From Morchella semilibera (taxonomy: Eukaryota; Ascomycota; Pezizomycetes; Pezizales; Morchellaceae): a stretch of DNA of 64,000 nt. The first letter of the stretch is position 1. Each line of letters begins with the position of its first letter. Made by a program: the position numbers and the translations under genes. The stretch covers positions 2,118,370 through 2,182,369 of the forward strand of contig WBVU01000008.1 of the NCBI GenBank assembly GCA_009192285.1. The letters run 5' to 3'. The notes under the pieces were generated by a model, which saw only the letters and a list, made by a program, of their open reading frames with translations, searched no databases and was not told the origin of the DNA. Shown here one piece after another: positions 49,562 through 61,705 of this stretch.

Positions 49562-51506
49562 AGTTGATATACTTTTTAGGACCCTGGCGACGACAACAAT
49601 TTTGATGTGGCACAGGGTTGTAGTTGGACAACCCCACTAACGCTGCAAACAGAAGCCCACCCCAAACATCCAGAAAGATTTACCCTCAAATGAACATCTT
49701 GTGTTATGGAAGCTACAATTACGCACGGAACAAACGGCACAGGACCCAACCCAGCACTGCATGTAGCTGCACGTACCAGATCAAACTGGAAACTCTAATT
49801 CTAGAACCTTTTGAGGAATCGTATGTGCAGCAGCAACACGCACCGTTTTTCTCTTTGGGCCTGATGGGACGAGGCCTTCTAGAATAGGTAGAGTACATCC
49901 TTCGGAAATCCCGATCATTTGCTGATTAGGTCCATGTTTCCACAAACCTTAAATTACAGGTCTTAACTCCGTGTTCCTTTTTACACCTTGGTACCACAGT
50001 TCCTGCATTCAACCAATTTTTCCAAGCCACAGATGGAGACTGCATACTACCAGGTTGAGTGGATGTGATGTACATACTCGTTTACTGGTGCATCTTAATG
50101 CAAGAAAGGGATGGCAAACCTGGAACCGCACACATGGCTACATAAATTTCTCAAATTAGCAGTTCAAACCCCAATTATAAGTGGCGCAAGGGGAACCCCA
50201 GAGCATAACGTGACCGGGGGGGTACTGAAGTTTTAGATTCCACGGCAAGAAAGAAAAAAAAACATTACAGCCGTCGAAGCCGCCTCGGGCCGTTACAGCA
50301 CCCGCTTTATCTTACATTTAAGATTGAGAAAATAACTCTTTTAGCCCCTATGTTTGTATCCGAGGAACTATCGGTGTTGCCCGATAATGGAGGGCTGAGG
50401 CTGGGTTTACATCAGCATTGCTATCAGAAATTTCTGGGCTGGGACGGCAGAAGAGATTGGCCAAAAAGAATTACACAATTCTAATAGGATAAAGACTTCC
50501 CTTCTCGGAATAGCAGTTACACACCATAACATCTAATTACCACAAGTGTTGTTGAACACGACCCTATCGAAATAGCCATTCACAGTTAATCACTCGGCCG
50601 CAGCACCAGCAACTCCACATACCGTTTTTCATTGATTGCATTGCTCCACGTAAACTTCCTCCAATTGTAGCGTAATCCTCCAACGGTGGGATACATGTAT
50701 GTATATCAATTCTGTGGCTTCTGTTATATCAGCTGATAATGAACCGGATTCCGCCAGAAAAATATTCCAAAACGAGAGCCCCCCCTCAGCCAAAGCTAGG
50801 GCCCAGACCCCCGGGGTATACACGAAGTTTACTAGCCCTAGTTTACCCACAAAAGAAAAGCACCTGCCGAGATCCCCCACAATGGTGAGAGCCGGTCCTC
50901 TCTTCATTCTTCCCCTCTCCTCTTCTACATTATCATTCACCATAACCATCGCCACCACCGCCGCCAAACCACCGGCATCTTTCGTTCAATCCCATCAACC
51001 TCCAAAACCTGAGATTACATGTATCATCCCCTCAATCTCCAAAACCTGAGATTACATGTATCATCCCCTCAATATTTCTTATATCTATCTTATCTCTACT
51101 AGGTCCTCTTCTATAGATAAAACCCAAATCATATCCGAGTGAGATGTGGTGATTAAAGGCTCAACTATGCATTCGTGTTTTCACTTATTTGATGATAGCT
51201 TTAACAGTAAGTACTAATCCAAGCCGTTTTATATTCCAAGTCCACAAATTGGGTTCGCTAAAGTTTAAGACGCTGTTGCCCAGGGCCAAGATGGCTATTA
51301 AGGAAACGTATGCTAACTATCATGACTACTTAAATACAAGTAACGCTGTAATCATTTCTATTCCAAACATTACCATCGCAGATAGCGTCTCCGCCGATAA
51401 AAAAAGAAATACCAAGAAGCCCTATATACCCGAACAAGCACAATGCCAGCACACACAATTTATCTACCCACACTACCCCCCCCCCCCCTACATATTAACT
51501 TCTTCA
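49562..51506. other. Intergenic region with a 37-bp tandem duplication
   Basis: About 1.9 kb between JMJD7 and the symporter 3' end. It contains a perfect 2 x 37-bp direct repeat (51000-51073), TACATGTA at 50692, 51016 and 51053, and a divergent CGAGTGAT-type motif on the minus strand ending at 50596. Open frames (for example 51189-51752, overlapping the symporter exon in antisense) are not credible genes. Confidence 0.5.
51000..51073 (+). repeat. Perfect 37-bp tandem duplication
   Basis: Two identical 37-bp units in direct orientation, 51000-51036 and 51037-51073, each beginning CTCCAAAACCTGAG and containing TTACATGTAT. No mismatch is seen, so the duplication is recent or an assembly artefact. 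Confidence 0.95.
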
Positions 51507-53864
51507 TTACATAGGAGTAACCCTTCCAGGTGCGTGTTTGAACCCGCTCCTTTCTGCATCCGTAATGACGCTATCGTCGTCCCTCGCCCTTTCGTTGAAC
51601 ACCACCGGTGGCGGAAGAGGCTTGTCGAAGCACCCAAAGTGTCTTCCAGTGACTTTACAGAACACCCATGTCGCAGATGTCCTCGCTATCACAGAGATGG
51701 CGAGGAATATCATCGATCCGAAAGGAGCAGCAACGAACGTTCCTATTATTGAAATTAACATATAAGAATTTCATATATGACTAGGGGCGGGAGACATACC
51801 AAAAACACTCCAGTCGTCTGCATACAGCCCGTTTACCAAGATGAGTAGTTGCGCGCCATCGTAGGCGTTTCCATAGTAGATTGTACCGAAGATCCAGACA
51901 CTCAGGATACCGCCGAAGCCGCCAATAACAGCATCGAATCCATTGATGAAGTACAAGCTTGGGAACAGTCCGAGCAAGAAAGCCGGAATACATGCTGCAG
52001 AGAAGATATCACTGATGAGGAAGATACGCAGGATACTCGGCGACTTTAGAGCGACGATAATCGCAGGAATGCAGATAAGAACTGTGGCCACACGGACATA
52101 GATCAAGGGTAGTTTGTTGCGGAACATGTCGTTGGAGATTGTAGAAACCATTGCTGACTGAAGGGAGTCGAATACTAATCACAATAGTGGTCAATGATTG
52201 ATCTAGGAGGTACAAGGAAAGGAGAAATGGTTTACCTGCACAGGAAAGACAGCACACCATGATAATGACAAACCCAACAACCCAGGCGGGGAGCTTTTCA
52301 ACGAGAAGAAAGAATGCAAGACCACCATATTCGCCTGGGGTCCAAACACCTGACCAAGCCGCGATAAGACCGGTTGAAGAGACAAGTAGCAGGATGACGA
52401 AGACCACAAGTGTGGCGATTGAGACACCGATCCAAAGGTCCTTGTCAGACTTAGCCGCAAAGGCACGCATCCAGAAACCTGACAGGAACATGTCGTTTGT
52501 GATAATAGCGACCAAGAGGATGTAAATGAGCTGATATCCAAGCTCAGAATCTTTAGTAAGCCCTGAGGGACCAATCATTGTCCTGTCGATGGAGACAGAT
52601 GTTCCAATAGCAATAGCACAGATAACGATCAACATGCCCATGATGGCACCCTGAACGTTATCCGTAATAAAGGAGATGCGGAAGCCACCAAGGGAAGTAT
52701 ATATCGAAGTAATAATAACTTCAACAATCATGACTGGCAATGGATCGAGGCCAGTCAAAGACCCTAGGACTTGCTGGATCGAGGAGAGCTCGGCAACCAT
52801 ATATAAAAACATTGTAGCAACAGTCAAGAAACTCAGGTACAGACTGGCAATGGTCCCGAACCTGTCCTTGACCCACATTGTGAGAATAAAGCCATCAGGC
52901 GACCTCCTACGGATTATGGGAGCCAAGATAGCGAAAGCCATAAGAGGAAGTGCAGAGCATGCGGCATAAGTGATGGCTCCCTGAAGACCAGCAATTGTGG
53001 CGATTTCCGGGTACGAGACCAGAATTGACGATCCAAGTGCTGTCGCACAAAGTCAGTACAACATCAAAAGCGGGGGACCGGGGGAAGCAGGAGGCGGATC
53101 CCAGATGCCAGAGAATCGGAAAATTTAGGTCTCCATCTAAACATCTACGTTCCCTGGCAATCAAGGAACCTGGAAGCGGCAACACATTTCCCACGCAAGT
53201 ATTAACTTGTTCGAGTGCAAACGGTTCATTCTCAGCCTGAATAATCTGACCCCCACCACAGGATCTCTCCTCCAGAGCCTCCAAGGGGAGGGGAAGAGTT
53301 GGATCCCATGGGTAGAGACCACATATCCAAGCACCCGTAGTGAAGCCACGCAACTTCACCCTCTCACCCACTCCTCACGGAGCGGGTGGGAGGGCGGAAC
53401 AAGCATTGTTTCTCTCTTTATACGAACCTGCCCGCTACATATGCTCATGATAGCCTTTGCGCACTAGGGTGGAGTTTTCAAGGAACTCTAATGTTGCCGC
53501 TACCATCATCCTCGATTGATAGCTGCACTCACCAGAGGCGACAAAATTGAGTGCGACGGGAATTGCTGAAAGAATTTTTATTGTCAGTTGAAAAGCTCTC
53601 TCACAAAACTGCGCCGAAACAGGGAGTAGAGTCGCGAAAAAGCTTCACCGATATATACTACACACCCGTTTGAGTTCTGCCTGAATGGATGAAATCCATC
53701 TTTGACTGCTTTCGAAACTTCCATGCTAGGAACAAACCCAAGAAGCTTTCAAACTGTCAGCGCACAAACCTCTTCCCGAATAAACAACATTACAACACTT
53801 ACAGGAATGCAGAAAAGGTAAGATAGATTAGTGCCTGCGACACAGGCTGTGAAGGGCTCCCCAT
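51507..53864 (-). CDS. Sodium:solute symporter family transporter (DUR3-related SSS)
   Basis: Integral plasma-membrane transporter of the SSS family; yeast Dur3 (urea/polyamine) is the nearest well-known fungal member, but this protein is clearly divergent and its substrate is unknown. The start at 53864 gives MGSPSQPVSQALIYLTFSAF. Spliced exons continue with FLGLFLAWKFRKQSKMDFIH, AIPVALNFVASALGSSILVS and ITYAACSALPLMAFAILAPI. Many hydrophobic helices follow (FGTIASLYLSFLTVATMFLY, ILLVAIITNDMFLSGFWMRA, GFVIIMVCCLSCAVFDSLQS, IFGTIYYGNAYDGAQLLILV), about 12-13 in all. The C-terminal tail is hydrophilic (NERARDDDSVITDAERSGF). Most introns are short, but one (53047-53533) is about 490 nt. No signal peptide is needed. 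Confidence 0.82.
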
Positions 53865-55580
53865 CTTGTCAAATACAGTTGATCAGAGTTCGGAAACAAT
53901 TTCTGTAGTCACAGTCACTGTGCGGTTGATAGACAGGAAAAACTCTTCAAACAGGCGGGGGTGAGAGGGGACGAGAATATTGAAGGCGGCGGCAGCGGTG
54001 GTGGTTTTAGTAGGTGGTGGGTAGTTAAATACCTATCTCACACTCACGCAGGTCCTATCAGCGGCAACCCACCCTCACTTAACTAAAGTATCTATCTACC
54101 CATGTCCTAGGAACATGTTGTACCCACCCACTTTTTTTTTGCACCCGCTCTGAACCCCGGGCACTGCACCATCCCCCATCCAGGTGATGTCAAAAGCCCT
54201 CGCTTGATCCATCTCGCGTGGTGCAGAACGTGCATGGCGTAATCCCTGCACCGAACTGATTAGCCGCACCAGGCGTGATCTTGCGTTAGGTAACGAAAAA
54301 CCATTTTTTTATTTTATTTTTCGCCCCGTCGTATTTGTACGATGTCAGGTCAAGCTTTGGATAGGTCATTTTTTTTTTTGCTGTCTTTGTCATGGGGGGG
54401 AACCGAGCGGAACCATACTTTAGTGTAGCCCTAATGAGCAAAAAAAAAAAAAAAAAAAAAAAAAGTCTTGGGTGTAGTTTACTTTTGGCCCGGTTTGGGG
54501 GGGGGGGGGGTTTGCAGCTTAGGATCATGGATGGTCACTCGATGGCAACGAGGTGACCCTTTATGACGCAGCGGCGCGAACTGGTTCTTATTTTTACTCA
54601 TTCGACTCCATGCGAAAGTACCTAAGTACATATACAGCTAAAAACAATGGCCCGTTTTATCCGCAGCGCGGAGTTACCGACACCATGGTTTCCGGTACGG
54701 CAGGTAGGTGGTAGATACACCTCCGAGGCATCATGGCCATCCATCTACGTACACACAATCTACACCGCCCATTCACCAGTTTCTGGAACTATCGCGCCCG
54801 TTCCCGTGCAGCTGGTCTGACAATGACCCCGAGGGGGCCCAGAGCAAGGGAAGCCCATATATACCCTGCATACAAGGCGGAACTATTAGTGGGGGGGGGG
54901 GAGGAATCGTACCTTGTAGGGGCCCATCCCATGATTAAGAATTGGGGAGACGGACTAGACCACACGTAGTTATTTTGTTCCTCTCCTTGTTAGGGAGTGC
55001 GGGGTATGAGGTGGGGCGCCGAGGGGGGAGGGTGAATGAGTTTATGTAGCCTCCGGGTCAACGCCCAGACCACAACCCGCATCACAACCCATCACTCGAC
55101 AGCACCCACCCGGCGTTAACACGTGCTTAACTCAGTATGTACCAATGCCAATACCGGTACCAGGAAAAAGCACAGACACCCGATCCGATTCGCGCCTCCA
55201 CATATATATTTTTCAGGACAAAGCTACAGCTACGCACAAAAGATGAGAAAAAACACCCAACACACCAAACACGCGGCCAAGTGCTAGGAAGATCACCATT
55301 TTATCTACCATACACAACATGATACGGTAAAAAAAAACGAGCTCAAGATCAAGCCCAAAAGTGAGAGAAAGGAAGAAAAGAAAGAAAGATCCCCAGAATG
55401 TAATGCTAGTTCCAAAAAAACGAAAATGAAAAAAAAATGAAAAGAAAATGAAAAGGAGTAGGAAAAAGAGAAAGAGAAAGGAGCGGAAAAGAGAGGAGGA
55501 AACAGGAACGGAAAAGATCACAAACAGCTTGACAAAAGAGAAAAGAGAAGGAGGAGCACACTTTTACTTCCACTCCCTAT
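53865..55580. other. Intergenic region with homopolymers and an inverted motif pair
   Basis: About 1.7 kb between the symporter start and the UBX gene 3' end. Features are an A24-like run (54441-54464), a G run near 54498-54510, and an inverted pair of the CGAGTGAY motif (minus 54524-54541, plus about 54549-54567). The stretch next to the UBX gene (55340-55560) is A/G-rich. No gene is supported. Confidence 0.5.
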
Positions 55581-57423
55581 TCACTCCTTCCTCTCCTTCC
55601 CCTTCTCATCCCTCTTCGGCTCAAAGTCCAGCTATAAAGCCGCACCCATCAGCACACGTCCCCACACCCCAATACAAACCCGCGCACTACCCCAGTACTC
55701 CACCTCGGGCTAGATACGAAGATGGAAGTCATACCTGATTCCCGTTGTAGTACTTTCTTCCCGTGTCCTCCTTTCCGCCCGCCTCCTCCGCCGCATTATA
55801 CAGCGTTCTAATCCTCCCATTCGCACTACTTGCCCTACTAACGCTCTGCGTCTCCCTCGCCTCACTTCTCCCCGCGCGCCCTAGCGTCGCGCCCAATGAT
55901 GGCGGCGCCTCCGCCGGTGCCGGTGCCGCCGCCGCCGGAGCAGTAGGAGCAGTAGGAGCAGCAACAACTGGCGCAGGGGTCGCTGGATACCCGACGCCCA
56001 GGACCGTCGTAACCGCGCCATATATGAGGCTATATGCCCTACTCAGGAACCCAACCTCGTTGCTAGTGCCGCCACCGTTATAGGCACTGACATAGCTCTG
56101 CGCGGGGACCAGAACGAGCGTCGCCGTTGGTGCCAGGCCCAGCTCGGCCAGGGTACTGCCCTCGTCGCTTAGTGAGAGCTGCTTATTCGGCATGGGGGCC
56201 ATGATCTGCAGGAAGCTGTACGGGTGGTCGCTATTGTCAGTGCGGTGCTCGTCGAGCCAGCGGCGGACCTCCGTTGCGAGCGTGGCGGTCGAGGCGAAGC
56301 GTGACTTTAGTGAGGAGCCATCGAGCAGGCGGAAGGAAAGAGCTGTTTCTTCGGGTGTTGCGCGCGGGGGCGGGGGTGTACTGTGCCGAGTGGATTGGGC
56401 AGGGGCAGCGCTGGTGCTGGTAGTGGAGGCTCGCTGGCGGCGCTCGATCTTGTCGTTCTCGAGGAGCTGTAGAACGCGTTTGCGGTCTTCGGCTGCTGCG
56501 AGCTGGCGCTTCCGCTGCTGCTCAAGGTATGCTAAGTGGCCGGCGGACGACTCGCGGCGCGAGGAGCTAGGAACAGGCGTCGTCGAGTTGCGGCGTGCGG
56601 AGGGTTGTGGTTGTGGTTGTGGTTGTGGTTGTGGCTGCGATGGTTGTGATTGTGCTTGTGATGGTTGTGATTGTGGTTGCGATGGTTGTGATGGTGTTGT
56701 TGTTGAGCTAGAAGGCTGGGGCTGGGGCTGCGGCGGTGGTGAGGCTACATCTGCGGGCTGTGGGGGGCTCGCTGGGGCAGCAACGGTTTCATTCTCCAAC
56801 AACGCCGCCTTGACCCCGGCCGTGAAGCCATCCTTCACCGCACCCGCCTTGATATTAGCGACCATCGTCCCGTTCCTACGCCCTGTTAGCTAGCTACACA
56901 CAAGCCACGGCAGCCACCCCCACCCCCCTCCCCCACACGCACAGAGCTCATACCTGATCACTACCAGATACGGCACAGTCTGTATAGGGCAGAACGCCTG
57001 CAAAAAGCCCGCCTCGACCGAACCCGCCTGCAGCTTCAGCAGCACACACCGGCTCCTCAGCAGGGGAAGCACCTATTGGTTACAGTTGTTAAAACATTAT
57101 TTCCTACTCGCCCCGCCCCCTTTTTTTTTTTCAAGCTGCGGGGGAGGTTACCTCTTCGTCCTCCATGTACTCGTTCTGCCATGTCGAGCTCTCTGAGCCA
57201 TCGTCTAGTCCCTGTTAGTCTCTGGAGGGAGGAGTAGATGGGATGGGGACAAGCATGTGGGGAAAAAGAAGGGGTGGGGGGGTGAACGCGTGGGAAACTT
57301 ACCGGCTATGAAGCAAGCGAGTGGGAGGCTGCGTGTGAGTGAGGATTTGATTGCAGACTCGATGGATCCCTCGAAGAAGAGTGAAGGGGGTGATGCAGCA
57401 GCAGCAGGCATGGTGTCTGTCAT
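55581..57423 (-). CDS. UBX-domain protein, UBXN4/Ubx7-like
   Basis: Predicted p97/Cdc48 adaptor of the ER-associated degradation branch. The start at 57423 gives MTDTMPAAAASPPSLFFEGS, with FFEGSIESAIKSSLTRSLPL starting the thioredoxin-like UAS-type N-domain. GT-AG introns join DDGSESSTWQNEYMEDEE, VLPLLRSRCVLLKLQAGSVE and AFCPIQTVPYLVVIRNG, as in human UBXN4 (erasin). A Pro/Ser/Gln-rich linker follows, with repeated PQPQPQ and SQPS units and a charged helix (AYLEQQRKRQLAAAEDRKRV). The UBX domain is seen in LSFRLLDGSSLKSRFASTAT, EVRRWLDEHRTDN and PYSFLQIMAPMPNKQLSLSD with LAELGLAPTATLVLVP. The last exon adds LDFEPKRDEKGKERKE. A hydrophobic stretch after the UBX domain (FLSRAYSLIYGAVTTVLGVG) could be membrane-associated. 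The antisense open frame 56192-56893 is a shadow. Confidence 0.88.
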
Positions 57424-58015
57424 TGTATGTAGTTGGTAGTTGTTGGTAGTTGGTAGTGGGTAGTGGGTACTATGTCTGAGTGAGTGAGTGGTTGTGGGTT
57501 GTGGTGTGGGGGGGAGAGGTGTGCAAGGTTGTAGTTTTGGTGTGGGTGAGTGGGAGGTTTTCTAGTGGGTGAGAGAATCACACACAGACCAGGTAACTAA
57601 CTAACTGCAGATCCCCGCCACAGATGAGGCTCTGGCTGTTTCTGCATGCATGGGGAAGGATGAGGATGGAGAGACGATGATGATGATGGTGATGAGTGGA
57701 TAGACGAGCGATGAGAGTGTTTAACGATGGATGTAGATAAACGGATGTGAATGGATGGATGGTTGTAAATGAATGTGATCATGATGATGTTGTGTGAATG
57801 ATTGGACGAAAACATTAAATAAGATAATATAAACGACTGGCCAATTTGTTTCTTGGCTGTGACTTCATTTGTCCAGGTTTGTTTGTTAGTGCCGATATAT
57901 ACCTCGAATTATCTAATTACTAGTACTACATGCGGGCACAGCAGCTATCAGAACAGAGCCCAATCGATATCAGACCTCCGCAATTCCACCCCCACCCCCG
58001 CACCAATTGCCCGCC
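57424..58015. promoter_or_regulatory. Divergent promoter region UBX gene / SHY1
   Basis: 592 bp between divergent starts. It has GT-rich stretches (57425-57560) and ATGATG-rich low complexity near 57665-57790. No gene is supported. Confidence 0.5.
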
Positions 58016-59068
58016 ATGAATCGTCCCCTCCTCCCCCTCCTCCGCACCCTCCGTCCCCTCCTCCGCCCCACCTCCCGCCGAAACGCCCACTCCCCCGCCG
58101 ACGACCCCAACTTCACCTCAATCCTCGACCACCCCCCCACACTCATCCGCAGCGGCCGCAAGAAACACGGCCCGGGCCTTCTCCTCCTCGCCGCAATCCC
58201 GATCACCGCCTTCGCCCTCGGAACCTGGCAGGTGCAACGCCTCGACTGGAAGACCCGGCTGATCACCACATACAGCGAGCGTCTCCTCCGGCCGCCGCTG
58301 CCCCTCCCACCGCACATCAACACGGCGCTCATCCCCGAATTCGACTACCGGCGCGTGACGGCCACGGGTGTGTTCCGCCACGACCAGGAGATGCTCCTCG
58401 GCCCGCGCGTGCGCGACGGCGAGAACGGCTATCTCGTCGTCACCCCGCTGGAGCGCGGCCCGCACGGCTCAACGATCCTCGTCAACCGCGGGTGGGTGGC
58501 AAAGGAGAAGCGCGAGCATGCCAATAGGGCGCCTGAGGCCCTGCCGAGGGGCACCGTCACCGTCCTGGGGCTGATGCGCATGCCCTGGAAGAAGAATATG
58601 TTTACGCCCGACAACCGCCCGGAAAAGGCGGAGTTCTACTTTCCGGATGTGGCGGGGATGGCACGGCTGGTAGGGGCGCAGGAGGTGTGGGTCGAGGAGA
58701 CGACGGGTGAGTGATATGTGGTTGGGGTACGGCTTGTGCGGCGGCGGCGATGGCGGCGGGGGAGAAAAACGATCATTGACAGGTGTTGGCAGATCCGGAC
58801 TATATCGCGGCCATGGATCATGCGGCCAAGGGCATTCCGATTGCCAGGGCTGCTGAGGTCAACATCAGGAACAACCACATGCAGTACATCGTCACCTGGT
58901 GAGCTCTCCCCCCCACTCCCTTTCTCATATCCCCTCCCCCCATCGGAGACTCTGACCGGGCTCAGGTACGGGCTGTCGCTCGCCACTTCGGTCATGTTCT
59001 ACCTCCTGGTGAAGCGCCCCCCGCCAGACATTACCAAGCGCGTGCGGCAGTCGGGCGAGTGGGCATGA
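58016..59068 (+). CDS. SHY1: Cytochrome c oxidase assembly protein Shy1 (SURF1)
   Basis: Shy1/SURF1 is an inner mitochondrial membrane protein needed for cytochrome c oxidase (Cox1 module) assembly. The start at 58016 opens a Leu/Arg-rich mitochondrial targeting peptide (MNRPLLPLLRTLRPLLRPTS). The first transmembrane segment is GLLLLAAIPITAFALGTWQV followed by QRLDWKTRLI, the conserved SURF1 motif. The intermembrane part has EFDYRRVTATGVFRHDQEML, GYLVVTPLERG and ILVNRGWVAKEKREH, then KNMFTPDNRPEKAEFYFPDV. Two GT-AG introns near 58708 and 58900 lead to the terminal NIRNNHMQYIVTWYGLSLAT with VMFYLLVKRPP, the second membrane segment. Length (about 310) matches the family. The gene is GC-rich. 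Its 3' end faces CENP-T, separated by a 28-bp perfect palindrome. Confidence 0.95.
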
Positions 59069-59110
59069 TACATGTAAGTATACTGGCCACAGCTATCCCG
59101 TAGCTATCCC

Positions 59111-59138
59111 GTAGGTACATGTAGCTACATGTACCTAC
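59111..59138. terminator. Perfect 28-bp palindrome between convergent SHY1 and CENP-T
   Basis: GTAGGTACATGTAG followed by its exact reverse complement, about 40 bp after the SHY1 stop and 150 bp after the CENP-T stop. It contains two TACATGTA units. A role in 3' end formation is possible but not shown; it is listed as terminator for its position only. Confidence 0.35.
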
Positions 59139-59290
59139 TTTAAAATTCCTATTGTACATTTAAAAAACCACCCGTGTAAAAAATATAGCTACCATTGATT
59201 GACTCATGAGACGCAAGGAATAAAGAAACTCCCAATAAAAGTAAAAGTTAAAAAGAAAAAGCTATGTATATTATTAGTACTGCGGACTAC

Positions 59291-61237
59291 CTACGCCCCA
59301 TCACTCCCGTCCGCGCCCGCATCTGCCTCGACGGCCTTCCCCTTCCTCTTCCTCCCACCGCTAGCCCTCGCCGGCTTTATCAGCGGCATACGCACCTCCT
59401 GCAGCAACTCCCTCGGAAGATGTCTCTGCGCCAACGAGAACAAAGTCGCCCCTTCTCCCGTCTGTCTCTGCCTATACCACCATCAGTTAGCCCTCATATA
59501 ACCACAAAAAACCAAAATGCAGAAACCAGAAAAAGAGTAAAAAAACCCACCTCCCCATCAACACGACCACATCCCCCACATCCACCGTCTTCCTCCCTGC
59601 ATGCCCCGCATACGCGGCCAGGTCCCCCGACACCTGCTCAAAGAAGGCGTCCGATGCCTTGACGATCGCGTCTAGCGTCTCATTGTTGATTGCCGCGCCG
59701 CCGGCAAACTTCTGTGCAAGCTTCTTGATGGTGGCGCGGGGGAAGGGTGGTAGCGGGTGGCCGTGGCGCGAGAGCGGGAGTGTCTTGGTGCTCTTCTTCT
59801 TCTTCTTGGTGGTTGCGGTAGTGGGACGGGGAGCGGAAGATGAGGCGGCGGCGCCGAGATCGAACTGGAAGCTGTCGTCGTAGTCGGGAAGCGGGGCGGC
59901 GGCCTCGTCGTCGTCAGTGTCTTCCTCGGTATCGGCGACGGTGGCTTGGTCGGGGTCTTCGGAGGCGGCGGCGGTGGCGGTGTCATCGGCTGGCAGGGGG
60001 ATGAAGTAGGAGTCGCCCTCATCGAATGGCAGCTCCTCTTGCTCAAGGCCCATCGTAACATCCGCCTCCTCCTCCACCTCCTCACCAGCAAATGCCATAG
60101 CCTCACGGCTAATCGACAAATTTCCCACACTGCTAGCGTCCAGTGTGACATCGCCTACCCCATACCCATACTAATATCCCCCACCGTCGTGTTTCCCGCC
60201 TCTTCCTCGTCTCCTACTTGCTCCCTAAGCGCATCCAGGTCGGCAAAGCGATCATCCCACGTGATCCCAAAACTCGCCCTCCCTCCCCACGGCTGCTCAC
60301 TAGTAGCACGCCGCCCCCTCTCGACGCTCTTCGAGGCATCCTCAGGCCTCACGAGCGCCCCATCCTCTTCTCCATCTTCGTAGAAATTGACCTCGGTGCT
60401 AGGGCGCTCCTCCTCCGGGTCCGAATGGTACAGCACCTGGTTCTCACGCACGCGCGGCGTCGGCACAGGTGAGGGCACGAAGGGCTCCGTCGTCGGCGCC
60501 AGGATACCACTGAGCTTCAAGAGCAGGCTTCGTGGTGACTCGCGGGCGGGGGCGTTGTTGCGCATGCTCTTGCGGCGGCCGGGGGTAGCGACACGTTGCG
60601 AGAATGCACGGATGATGTGTGGGGAGCGGGCCGTGAGTTTTGGAGCAAGGCGGCGGGCGCCGGGGGTGCGACGGGTGGACGGGTGTGGACGGAGGTGGGG
60701 GGTGGTCGGTGGACGGTTGAGGCCCGCAGCAAGGGTGAGGAGGTTGTGTTGCGGGGTGGCTTGTGGAGGTGGAGAGGGAGCACGGGGGGTCGGTTGTGCT
60801 GCTGTTGTAGCTGCTGCTGGGGGTGGGGGGGTGGGGGTTTTTGGTGGGGGCGCGGACTTGATGGGGGGTGAGACCTGGGCGGGAGTGGGAGTGGGAGTGG
60901 GAGTGGGAACGGGGGTGCTGATGCTGCCGTCATTGTGAACAGGTGCACTGCTGTGAATTGGGGCGCTGAAAGTAGCAGCAGGTGTGACACTGTCTGCATT
61001 TGCGTCCACTGGTGTGCTAGTGACCTGAGAGCTGCCCTGCACCTGGCTCGTCTGCACTTCTGTCTCTGCCACTACAGTCGTAGCTTCCATAGGTGTGCTT
61101 GACGGTGTAGCCTCCACCTGCACCTGTGGCTGGGACTGCTCCTGCAATTGCTCTTCGGGGTATTCTGTCATGTAGTTGTCCCTTGATGACGGCGGTGGTG
61201 CAGCCATCCCTGGGGGTGGAGTCCTGCGGAGACCCAT
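59291..61237 (-). CDS. CENPT: Centromere protein T (CENP-T) homologue
   Basis: CENP-T (Cnn1) is an inner-kinetochore histone-fold protein that links centromeric chromatin to the Ndc80 complex. The start at 61237 gives MGLRRTPPPGMAAPPPSSRD and a long Pro/Thr-rich, unstructured N-terminal arm. The diagnostic C-terminal histone fold reads FPRATIKKLAQKFAGGAAIN, DTLDAIVKASDAFFEQVSGD-like residues, then HAGRKTVDVGDVVVLMGR. A GT-AG intron leads to RQTGEGATLFSLAQRHLPRE and LLQEVRMP, as in vertebrate and fungal CENP-T. Between the two halves, near 60158-60161, the frame breaks. Either a very short intron of about 29 nt (GT at 60157) joins MGMG to VGNLSISRE, or one G is missing from a four-G run; the second reading gives MGMGVGDVTLDASSVGNLS without a gap. 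Confidence 0.9.
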
Positions 61238-61705
61238 TGCTTTAATTTATTTAGATCCTCGTGCTGTGTCGTATATTTCTGGTGGATGAGTGGTATATGG
61301 CTGTGATATCTGTGTTTGTTATTGTGTGAGTGAGTGAGTTGAGATGATGTGATGTGAGGTGAAGTGAGGTGGAGTGGAGTGGAGTGAAGTGAGGTGAAGT
61401 GAAGTTGAATTTACATTATCGCGTATCGAACAAAGGCACGCGAAGGCACCCTGCCAGTCATTCACGTGACCTCCTCCAACTCCCCACATTTTTGGTTTAT
61501 TCGTTACCCTGCCCAACCCTGCAGCAGCACAAAACAGAAAAAAAAAGTAGTTGAGAGCTTCACTTTGGATATATTTTATCTCGCTCATATCGGCATTTTC
61601 AACATCCATTTACACAATTACACATAATTACACACAGCTGTAATTACACAACCCGCAAGAGCATCAAAAACACCACAGCAGCAATAACAAGACCAGCACC
61701 GCACT
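61238..61705. promoter_or_regulatory. Divergent promoter region CENP-T / CMS1
   Basis: 468 bp between divergent starts. It contains a GAGGTGAAGT-type repeat (61335-61405). No gene is supported. Confidence 0.5.

Noticed and set aside
51189-51752. Plus-strand open frame of 187 codons
   Set aside because: Its second half is antisense to the last symporter exon and the first half shows no domain.
56192-56893. Plus-strand open frame of 233 codons with a Cys/Gly repeat
   Set aside because: It is antisense to the Pro/Gln-rich linker of the UBX protein; the repeat is the complement of the PQPQ coding repeat.
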